Shown one piece after another: positions 55,894 through 64,000 of a stretch of 64,000 nt of DNA. The notes beneath the pieces are model-generated. The model saw only the letters and a list, made by a program, of their open reading frames with translations, searched no databases and was not told the DNA's origin. The position numbers were made by a program, and so were the translations under genes. Source of the DNA: Rosa chinensis (lineage: Eukaryota; Streptophyta; Magnoliopsida; Rosales; Rosaceae); contig NC_037089.1 of NCBI RefSeq assembly GCF_002994745.2, forward strand, positions 14,092,141-14,156,140, in the 5' to 3' direction. How positions within the stretch are numbered: the stretch's first letter is position 1; each line of letters starts with the position of its first letter.

Positions 55894-58226
55894 ATGAGGT
55901 TAGTTGACGCTAACCGTCGTTTCTTCCTATGTTGTTGTTCTTTCAGTTTGTATGTCTATGTGTTTTGTCAGTGAAAAATTTGGTATATAAGGATTTGGTT
56001 GCTTTTTGTGGGTTGTTGATGCCTGAAGTATCAGTTTTTAGTTTCCGATAAGTTTGGAATCGGTAAAGTCAATGCTTTTTGAGTGTTCTAGGATTTCTAG
56101 CATTGCTTTCAGATCTGGCAAGCCACTCCTCACCTTAATACAGGGTGTTCTACAGTGATCCGAAGTATTGAAACTCCTTCAAACAATGACTAATCTAATG
56201 GCTCCTCATGGCTTAGGAGTTTTAATACTTCGGAGCACCGTAGAATTTTCGCCTTAATACGCATCCTTACAATGAAGGGGTTACCATTTAAGGGATGCTC
56301 TTTAGTGTTTGTTGCTATTGAATTTATGCTTATGGGATGTATGTGTCTAAGTTTTGATTTGGTTAGTGATCATGGAATGGAACTAAAGTATTTCAATGCA
56401 ATAAAATAGGAAGTTCCTTTACATGGTTTTACTAATTTTTCAGTTTTGTTTAAGAATGTGAGATTGTCAACATCATGGGGATATGATTGTGTTGATTCTG
56501 ATTCACCTTGAAATTTTGGATTGAAGAGAATCCCTTTAATTATGACACAAGATTGCAAAATCCTCTGTACTGAAGAGTTTATATGATGAAAGAGTTTCAC
56601 AATTGATTGACAGTGTTTTCTTTATCCTGTCAATATGTGTTGTTTTCACAGAACAAGAAAGGTTTTGGGGGTTTCTCTGTCTCTCATTCTCATCAACTTG
56701 GCTGCTATAATGGAGCGAGCCGATGAGAATCTACTCCCATCTGTGTACAAAGAAGTCAGTGAAGCTTTCAATGCCGGGCCATCTGACCTCGGATATCTCA
56801 CATTCATCAGGAACTTTGTGCAGGGAATGGCATCTCCCCTTGCAGGTGTACTAGTCCTCTTATACGACCGCCCCACCGTGCTTGCAATGGGCACTTTCTG
56901 CTGGGCAATATCAACTGCTGCAGTGGGTGCAAGCCACCATTTTGCTCAAGCTGCACTCTGGAGAGCAGTGAATGGGTTCGGGCTGGCAATTGTCATACCA
57001 GCCCTTCAGTCTTTCATTGCTGATAGCTATAATGATGGCGTGAGAGGGGCTGGGTTTGGGATGGTAAGTCTTGTTGGTTCTTTGGGTGGCATTGGAGGCG
57101 GTGTTGTGGCCACACTTATGGCTGGTAACATGTACTGGAGCATACCTGGATGGCGTATTGCCTTCATTCTAATGGCAGCACTGAGTTCACTAATTGGGTT
57201 CCTTGTGTTCATGTTTGTGGTTGACCCTAGAAAACTAGTTCCTATCACTCATGGTGCTGACCAGAGTTTTGAGAGGTACTTGTAAATTTGAATTCCTGAA
57301 CAAATTGTGGATTTTGTTATTGTGGGTGGAGAAGAGTGATTTGGGGGTTTTATGTTGTAGGAATGATTTGATAATAAAGGGCAGTACTACTTCAACTGCA
57401 GCATCAGTTTGGATAGAGTCTTGGACAGCCATGAAGTCGGTTGTTAAAGTGCCGACATTTCAAATAATTGTCTTGCAGGGCGTTGTTGGGTCGCTACCAT
57501 GGACTGCCATGGTGTTCTTCACTATGTGGTTCGAACTTATAGGTAACTACTACTACTGCAAATTCCAGTTCTATTTTCATTATGCACAAAGTTTTCACCT
57601 TCTAGTCCATTTTCGCAGGTTTTGATCACAACAGTACAGCAGCCCTGCTCAGTCTCTTTGCTGTTGGATGTGCTACGGGGTCTCTTCTTGGTGGAATAAT
57701 AGCAGATCGAATGTCACGAATCTACCCCCACACTGGCCGCATCATGTGTGCACAGTTCAGCGCCTTCATGGGAATTCCATTTTCTTGGTTTTTACTCAAA
57801 GTAATCCCGCAGTCAGTAGACAGCTATTACACCTTTGCCGTCACTCTCACCTTGATGGGTTTAACTATCAGCTGGAATGCTACTGCTGCAAATGGTCCTA
57901 TGTTTGCTGAGGTTGTTCCTACCAAACACCGAACTATGATTTATGCATTTGATCGGGCTTTCGAAGGATCCTTCTCTTCTTTTGCTGCTCCTTTGGTTGG
58001 AATTCTTTCAGAGAAGATGTTTGGCTATGATGCAAAATCCGTGGATCCGATTAAAGGGTCTACTAGGGAGGCCTTTGCATTATCTCAAGGGCTTATTTCG
58101 ATGATGGCAGTTCCATTTGGTTTGTGTTGCTTGTTTTATACGCCTTTGTATGTGATTTTCAGAAAGGACCGCGAGAGTGCTAGAATTGCCAGTGCAAAAG
58201 AGGAAGAGATGAGCCTAACGAAGTGA
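55894..58226 (+). CDS. MFS transporter, spinster-like
   Basis: This is a membrane carrier of the major facilitator superfamily, expected to have about 12 transmembrane helices; its substrate is unknown. Four exons (55894-55898, 56652-57275, 57361-57542, 57619-58226) with GT-AG introns give 472 residues. The five-base first exon (ATGAG) joins in frame to give MRTRKVLGVSLSLILINLAA, then MERADENLLPSVYKEV, the start seen in plant relatives of spinster homologues. Later motifs include ALWRAVNGFGLAIVIPALQS, GWRIAFILMAALSSLIGF, FDHNSTAALLSLFAVG and GSLLGGIIADRMSRIYPHTG. The last helix is followed by a charged tail (RKDRESARIASAKEEE). No lesion was seen. It converges on the UBC12-like gene. Confidence 0.88.
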
Positions 58227-58998
58227 AATGAGGTAATTCTTAGGTTGAAGGAGCAGCAAATCCGTGTGAAAATAGAACTCGTTCGGCTTCTCATTTCTCA
58301 TGGCTATGGCAATTTCTTTAGATTTAGTATTTGAAGGTTACACGCATTCACCCGGAATATACAGTGACAAGTTTGAGAATATATTTTGTGAAGAGTCATA
58401 CTCTACTTTGAGGCTAAGAGATTTGTGACAGGAAGCTAATTCCATTCTGATTCTATGATTCATTGGTGGTAATGCCAAGCTGAGCATTGAGAAATACACA
58501 TCTATGAGGCTATGAACATTGTGGTCAATGTGATTTGATTCTAGAGCTTTAACAACTTTGAAACCTCTGGGAATGCTCGTGTATTTTTGAAACCTCAGGG
58601 GTTTGTAAAAACTTGATGTCAATGCTAAAGAGAATAATAAGTACTTTTGCAGTTGGTAATATGATATTATGCACTAGTTTCCAAAACTTTACTATTTTTT
58701 TCGGTTAGAAATAGTAACATCAATGGCCTCGGCTGAATCCCTATCAAGCATAGGCTCGAGTTACTGCAACATAACTAGTACTCAGAGAAAATGCATTAAG
58801 TACAGGCATTCTGTCCCTAATACATTGAAGTAGGATAATAGCATCACAAAAGTTGAACTGTTTTAAACACCACAATTCCATCCATACTTGAACAAGATGA
58901 AGAAAGAAAATGCAGTCAGAACAACAAATATTACAATCCCACATCCATTTTAAGTTTGATAATAAGTCAATTAGCACTTTGGTGCAACCAAATAAAAG
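58227..58998. other. Shared 3' region of two convergent genes
   Basis: No gene was recognised. It should contain both 3' UTRs. Confidence 0.5.
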
Positions 58999-60586
58999 CT
59001 ATATGCATCTTGGGAATAAGGTCTGCCCCACATATCCACCGGTCATAGCCCTTCTTACATTAGACTCAAACATCTTCGGGTTGTCTCTCAACACTGCAGC
59101 TGCATCATGGTTTAGGGGATCTTCATGATTTGGTTCCTGCAAACAAAGTTGACGAGAAAATAAGCAACATTCTGACACCAGATGGCAACAAATCACAGAG
59201 AACTGTCGAGACGATTCTAATACCGTGAAAAGATGATATAATCCATAAACGATGGTGTTTATATTAAGGACAGGTTTCCAATCTTCTCGTAGGATGTTGA
59301 GGCAGACATTTCCTTCCAAGTCAATATTAGGATGGTAGACCTGAGAATCGGTTGTACCATGTATGAGACAATGTACCATACAGGCGAAACAACTAGAAGA
59401 GAAGAAAGCCATAGAATAAATTATGATGTGCAGGTCTACCTTGGTTTTACACTTTACTTTTGGTGCGTCATGTGGATAGATAGGTGAAACTTCAAAAGAA
59501 AACAAAAACTTACCACCTCTGTCACAACAAATGTAAGACTATTAGAAATATAATCATTTTACTAAATGAAAACAGAAATAGACAACCCACAACACTGTTG
59601 ATTGTGTTTGTGTTACAAGATCCAATATGTCCGGCAATGGAAAATCCATGCACATATGTATGTATATACACTTCAGCCTGGGTATAGTATATTCATGTAT
59701 GTGGTGTCTAAAATTAGTACTTGCAGTTTTGATAGAAGATTCTGTTTGGACAAACTTTTGCAGACAAAAAGTAGAGCAATTCTTACGTATAGTATCCTTC
59801 ATCTGGTTTAATTGAAACCTCAAAGTTCATAAGATCATCCTTGCCATTGGGAAATGATATCGCACAAGACTTTGGTAGATTCAACTCAGACATATCTGCA
59901 TCAGATGCCAAACAAAGTACTTTCTGTTAAACTGATGATAAAATTCAGGATAACAATAACACAAATAGGCTGAAAAAGACAGTAAAGAATGTGGATAATG
60001 GTTCATAATAGCAACAACATTTAAACATGCAATCAAGAATCTTAGAAATTTCAATTGCCCCATTCCAATTGTAGCCAAGTCCAAAATTACCTCAACTTGA
60101 TCTATCAATTCAGTTTAAAGAAAGATGACACACTCAGCATTCCATTTGTTAGAAAAGGTTATTTGACTTGCTACAAAACCTGAAAACCCTTTTGCTAAGT
60201 CTTACTACTAAACCAAGGAACGATAAGGATGTTCTACATTCACCATTCAAAACCAACTTATAAATACTGTGGTTTAGAACACTCAAACTCCTCATCACCA
60301 AAATTCAAACAATACGAACATTCCATATGATTGAAATCGTCTAATCAACTGATCCTTTTTCAGTCTTTCAAGACAATCAGAAATCACTGGCATGCAAAAA
60401 CTTCAAAAAAAAGATGAAACAGTCACAGCAGCAATCACAAATATAACAAATCAAAAGCTTAGAGAGAGAGAAAAAAAAACCTTTATGAAGGCGCAATTCT
60501 CCAGCGCTTTGCCTCTTAAGAGGTGATCCTCCATTGGCTTCAGCAAGTTCCTTCTGCTTTTCCTTTACCTTAAAAAGCCTAATCAT
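58999..60586 (-). CDS. NEDD8(RUB)-conjugating enzyme E2, UBC12/RCE1 type
   Basis: This E2 carries RUB/NEDD8 and passes it to cullins to switch on SCF ubiquitin ligases. Five exons (60586-60481, 59895-59787, 59518-59440, 59340-59224, 59136-58999) give 182 residues, close to Arabidopsis RCE1. The start reads [20 protein letters not shown], with the N-terminal extension that docks to the NEDD8 E1 (relatives start [11 protein letters not shown] or similar). The UBC fold follows with [29 protein letters not shown] and the HPN motif (about 101-103). The active-site Cys lies at about 111 in [20 protein letters not shown]. It ends [10 protein letters not shown]. All splice sites are canonical. No damage was seen. 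Confidence 0.94.
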
Positions 60587-61213
60587 TGCTACAGAAAACA
60601 GAAAACTAATTAGCTATAGGGATTAACATTTGTGCTACACAACAACAACAAAAGTAGCCTTCAACTCAAACAAACAATTACAATGTCATAGAATCTCAAG
60701 ACTAAACAAGTATATAAGAAAACCTGCTATTCACTGCTGACTGGTCTTATTCTCCTTTGCCCTTCTTTATGGGTCTGTCAGGTTAAATGGCAAAACAATT
60801 ACAACTCTAGTCTCAAAATCATGGTCTTAACATTGAAAGTCTCAATCAAAGTCTGTGATAGAAAAAATTCCCCTAAACAAAAATATTGATTCCAAATTGT
60901 TAAAACAAGCGCAAAAATTACTCATAATCAAAATTAATCTATTGAAATTGGGGTCAGTTCATTATGAACAACAGTGTTATTCAGAAGATGATATAAATCG
61001 TTAAAAGAAAAAAGATCAAAACTTTGATCAAAAGGAGAAACAATACTAAAACCCAAAACCCTAAGATTACAAACAATCACGATAAACATAAATTAGGGAT
61101 TAGAGGACAAGAAAGTCGCATACTTTAAGCACCCAGAATGCGATTTGTGAGAAATATAATAAGGAAAACTTACATGAATATATATAGATGGTGGCCGGGT
61201 TTTGAGAAGAAGC

Positions 61214-61247
<34 letters not shown>

Positions 61248-61330
61248 TGAAGCGGACGACCTGTCGTTTTTGGTGTTTGGGAAGTGATTCTGATTTTTAT
61301 TGGGATCGAGTACAATTATATACGCTTGCT
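60587..61330 (-). promoter_or_regulatory. 5' UTR (with likely intron) and core promoter of the UBC12-like gene
   Basis: An acceptor-like 'ctgtag' lies just before the start codon, and a donor-like 'catgtaag' at about 61170-61177, suggesting a 5' UTR intron of about 580 bp. A (CT)n run on the minus strand (61216-61244) would lie in the leader. 'gtatataatt' (complement of about 61313-61322) is a plausible TATA box. Confidence 0.5.
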
Positions 61331-61443
61331 TTACTTCGACGCTAATTCTTTTTGGGTTGAACATGGATAAGGTCCATTGGCAAAGGAAGAAGTCCATACC
61401 AACAAAAAGAAACAGAGCGAACTTTTTTTTTTTTGGTAAATTC

Positions 61444-61745
61444 TAGGACTGTCAATGGTTGGGTGAAGGTATTTGTCGTGTCGCAAGAAACAAACTCAAA
61501 TCTAACTCATTTAGTAATCGTGTCAAAAATTTAAACTCAAATCCAACCTATTTATTAAACAGATTATCCGTTTCCAACCCGCTTAACCCATTTAATAAAT
61601 AGGTAGTGTAGTGTTAGACAAAATGAATCATTTAAAGGTTAACAATGCGACCCATTTAACTTAAAAAATGTATAAATTGATTAAATTAGCTAAAAACTCC
61701 ACAAGACGAAGGATATAAATAATTATATATAATTCAGAAATAATT
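61444..61745. mobile_element. Half-copy of the TAGGGCTGTCAAT hAT family
   Basis: CTAGGACTGTCAATGGTTGG at the left, and the following 290 bp, match the complement of the right half of the element at 16308-16905. Shared words include 'gttaacctttaaatg', 'aagcgggttggaaacgg' and 'aaatttttgacacgatta'. The other half is missing. It ends where the caulimovirid-like sequence begins. Confidence 0.75.
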
Positions 61746-62022
61746 AAGGGTTAATGCTCATACACCCCAAATTCTTGAGAATACTTCTCATACACCCCCA
61801 GTGTCTTATTTTTGTTCCTCCTTACACAATTTTTCCTTGTTTCCTTTCCTACCTACCCATCTTTTCAAAATCTCTACCATTAGTACCCTTTCTTTCATAT
61901 TAAAGTTTGTCAGAGTTTGCATATGCATATGCTTGTTGTCTCTTTCACTTGGTTTGTGGTCTGTTTCATTGTCTATTTAAAGGTTTTAGAAACGTGGTGG
62001 GCCCATCAGAGTTTAATTTAAA

Positions 62023-62030
62023 TATATAAA
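62023..62030 (+). promoter_or_regulatory. Candidate pregenomic RNA TATA box
   Basis: TATATAAA lies about 320 bp upstream of the tRNA-Met primer site, within the usual range for caulimovirid leaders. Confidence 0.5.
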
Positions 62031-62113
62031 TGCAGAGGTAACAGTCATCCTCTAAATTCAAAGGTAAACAGTGCATATTACTATTCATAATTTCGATTGT
62101 AGATAGATTTGAG

Positions 62114-62338
62114 TTGATTGCAATCTGCAAAAATACCAGTAGAGAATTACAAAAAGAGAGAGAAAAACTAAGAAAGTTGAAAGCTTTTAGAGAAAGACTT
62201 AATAGAGATTCTCCTAACTATTGGGATATCATTTATAAACTTCAGACTAAAATCTATAAAATAGAAGAAGAGATAGATAATCTCCTATATGTTCTGGAAG
62301 AGGAACAAAAACCTCTTGATTATTTGAGCATTGGTTAG
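62114..62338 (+). CDS. Short leader ORF, charged coiled-coil-like protein
   Basis: This 74-codon frame ends 13 bp before the primer-binding site. It is rich in Lys, Glu, Leu and Ile with heptad-like spacing, so a coiled coil is likely. Small ORFs are common in pararetroviral leaders, where they influence ribosome shunting. It may or may not be translated. No family was recognised. Confidence 0.45.
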   Translation: MIAICKNTSRELQKEREKLRKLKAFRERLNRDSPNYWDIIYKLQTKIYKIEEEIDNLLYVLEEEQKPLDYLSIG

Positions 62339-62351
62339 ATCCGCACATCAC

Positions 62352-62363
62352 TGGTATCAGAGC
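62352..62363 (+). other. tRNA-Met primer-binding site
   Basis: TGGTATCAGAGC is the exact 12-base complement of the initiator tRNA-Met 3' end, used to prime minus-strand synthesis by caulimovirids and by many copia elements. Confidence 0.85.
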
Positions 62364-62395
62364 TTGTAAAATAGCTCAAGGAGAACCCCTCTTTA

Positions 62396-64000
62396 ATGGG
62401 GACAATGTCAGAATTGTTATTAGAGAAAATAATTTCTCAACTGAAATCTTCTGATGAGAAATATCAGAAGCTGTTACTAGAATTATCTAGATGTCAAACT
62501 CATCTAGAAAAATTACCTGCTATAATCCACCAATTGGAAAGATTGGAAAGCAAACTAGATTATATCAAGGAACTTCCAAAAACGGAAGAAGAAAAGCTAA
62601 CGAGTGTTAGCAGAAAAATCAATGAACAGCAAAAAACGTTGGATTCTATGAAAAATATACTGAAGGACAAGAAAGTGCCTACAGTAAAAAAGAAAGCTAA
62701 TGGGTTCAAACCATTAGAGAAACTAGACTCAAATTGTGTTCCAAACATGATTTTTCTGGAACTATCTACTAGTCAGACTAGTATTTGGTATGAAAATCCG
62801 AAAGAAACTCGAGATGTCAAAATGATGAGCATCTTCGGGAAAAAGAAAGGAGTACAACTCCTGAATTCTGAAGAATTTGAATACAATGAAATCGAGCATG
62901 AGGTAAAAAACGCCTCAATTCCAAAGCTAGATTTCAAACAGATCTACAAAAGGGGAACATTTGACCTGATGGACAGCCATCATTTCAAATTACTTGAATT
63001 CACAACCCCCTCAACAGCGGGAGAGACAGATCTCTTGATGATCACTCCAGCTGAAGTTGCCAGAGCACAAGCAAAGATGTATCAATTTATGCACATTGGA
63101 GCAGTCCAAGTCGGCATAAAGCTTTTGGCAAGAGAAGGCATCAACTGTTCAGTCCTATGTGTCCTGCAAGACAACAGACTGACAGACTTTCAAGCTAGTT
63201 TGCTGGGAACTCTAGAAGCATCACTGTGTAATCAAGTGGCATATTTCAACTGCTTTCCCAACTTCTCAACCAGCTTGAAGGATGCAGCCCACTGTCTTCG
63301 ACTAAGAGTCAAGACAGATGGCATATCAATGAAAAATGATATGCAGGAATTGGCGATAGTATACAGAATATACTATAAACTGATGAGCACCACAGTAGAG
63401 CCGAAGACACGGATCTCCAACATCCCTGGTCTCACTACTGGGTTCCTCACCAGCCAGAAGAACTATTCACAACAGATTCACAAGGTTGCTTGGAATGAAG
63501 TAACTTTTCCTATTGAATGGAAATTATCCGGTCCGAAACTACCAGCAGAAAGTGCAAAAGCAAAAATCTACGAAAGTAGAAAGACTGGAGAAATCAGTCT
63601 AAATTTTGACAATCACAGAAAAAGTGATGTCAGTCATCAGAATATCAGCATAAACAGAAATCTTCTCAGAAAAAACTACAGCACTAGAGAAGCTAGTGTC
63701 AGTGGAACAAAACCCACCATTGAAGAGCCAATATCAGAAGAAGATCTGGAAGCTGATCTAAACAGACCAGTCCATATGCTCAGAGCTAAGAGGCTCTATA
63801 ATCTTTGTGAAGAAGCTAAGAATTGTGAAAATCCTGAACGATTAGAAAAATTAATCGAAGAAATGAAAGAATTTAAAATCAGAAAGACAAGAAAAGTCTT
63901 TCCTTACCAAGATGTTGAAATGGAAGAAGGAGAAAGCTCCAGAACTTTCATTAGCAGAGAAAAAGGGAAAGTAAAACTCTCATTACAGAAAGCCCCCACG
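62396..64000 (+). CDS. Pararetroviral ORF with movement-protein domain, open at the window edge
   Basis: The frame from ATG 62396 (or 62405) stays open for 535 codons to the last base, so the C-terminus is missing. Residues about 1-110 are coiled-coil-like. About 185-370 resembles the 30K-superfamily cell-to-cell movement protein of caulimovirids: a phrase around AVQVGIKLLAREGIN, then LQDNRLTDFQASLLGTLEA and NCFPNFS. The end is a charged, Glu/Lys-rich linker. Such an unbroken frame is notable for an endogenous copy. No function should be assumed without the rest. Confidence 0.8.
   Translation, partial: MGTMSELLLEKIISQLKSSDEKYQKLLLELSRCQTHLEKLPAIIHQLERLESKLDYIKELPKTEEEKLTSVSRKINEQQKTLDSMKNILKDKKVPTVKKKANGFKPLEKLDSNCVPNMIFLELSTSQTSIWYENPKETRDVKMMSIFGKKKGVQLLNSEEFEYNEIEHEVKNASIPKLDFKQIYKRGTFDLMDSHHFKLLEFTTPSTAGETDLLMITPAEVARAQAKMYQFMHIGAVQVGIKLLAREGINCSVLCVLQDNRLTDFQASLLGTLEASLCNQVAYFNCFPNFSTSLKDAAHCLRLRVKTDGISMKNDMQELAIVYRIYYKLMSTTVEPKTRISNIPGLTTGFLTSQKNYSQQIHKVAWNEVTFPIEWKLSGPKLPAESAKAKIYESRKTGEISLNFDNHRKSDVSHQNISINRNLLRKNYSTREASVSGTKPTIEEPISEEDLEADLNRPVHMLRAKRLYNLCEEAKNCENPERLEKLIEEMKEFKIRKTRKVFPYQDVEMEEGESSRTFISREKGKVKLSLQKAPT

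Larger units (their letters stand above)
61746..64000 (+). mobile_element. Endogenous pararetrovirus (Caulimoviridae-like), 5' part
   Basis: The layout is that of an integrated plant pararetrovirus. There is a non-coding region with a TATA box (62023-62030), a short ORF (62114-62338), a primer-binding site TGGTATCAGAGC (62352-62363) matching the 3' end of initiator tRNA-Met, and a long ORF from 62396 with a 30K-type movement-protein region. No integrase, LTR or target-site duplication is visible, and such inserts normally lack these. The genus (for example florendovirus- or petuvirus-like) cannot be settled without the reverse transcriptase, which would lie beyond the window. Confidence 0.78.

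Overview
This is nuclear DNA of a flowering plant, almost certainly a eudicot. It has short GT-AG introns, AT-rich spacers, plant-only genes (a UGT72-type glycosyltransferase, a BES1/BZR1 homologue), plant transposon families and a caulimovirus-like insert. A member of the Rosaceae is my best guess from the general look of the genes and repeats. That is inference, not proof.

Only four ordinary host genes are present. They are a UGT72-like glucosyltransferase (8840-10383, minus), a BES1/BZR1-like transcription factor carrying a frameshifting 20-bp duplication (29689-31170, minus), a spinster-like MFS transporter (55894-58226, plus) and a NEDD8-conjugating enzyme of the UBC12/RCE1 type (58999-60586, minus). 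The last two converge and are 772 bp apart.

The rest is a dense, layered set of mobile DNA. 0.5-4.4 kb is a large inverted-repeat (foldback) element whose two arms are each split by a younger insertion, one of them a MULE carrying a piece of an SPF45/DRT111-like gene. 5.8-7.0 kb is another MULE with a nested TIR element. 11.6-21.9 kb is a graveyard of host-gene pieces. QWRF, uS4 and PurM fragments lie on the plus strand; FKBP, SDA1, LTV1 and PEX7 fragments lie on the minus strand; a minisatellite sits between them. A hAT element has inserted into the SDA1 piece. A CACTA element carrying nine exons of plastid HSP90.5 has inserted into the LTV1 piece. 22-36 kb holds MITEs, two tRNA-derived SINEs and several hAT-like elements.

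36.5-42.2 kb is a complete PIF/Harbinger element with an intact Myb-like ORF1 and a damaged transposase. 42.7-47.1 kb is an apparently intact hAT element, a candidate autonomous copy. 47.5-48.5 kb is a non-autonomous hAT. 48.5-55.1 kb is a Ty1/copia retrotransposon with 218-bp LTRs and decayed coding regions. The window ends (about 61.75-64.0 kb) in an endogenous caulimovirid-like sequence whose first large ORF is open to the edge.

Most element boundaries rest on target-site duplications I could read directly. Gene-family names come from recognising conserved motifs, not from a database search. The strongest leads are the multi-gene fragment cluster, the HSP90.5 exons inside the CACTA element, the BZR1-like frameshift, and a segment shared between the BZR1-like intron and the intact hAT element.
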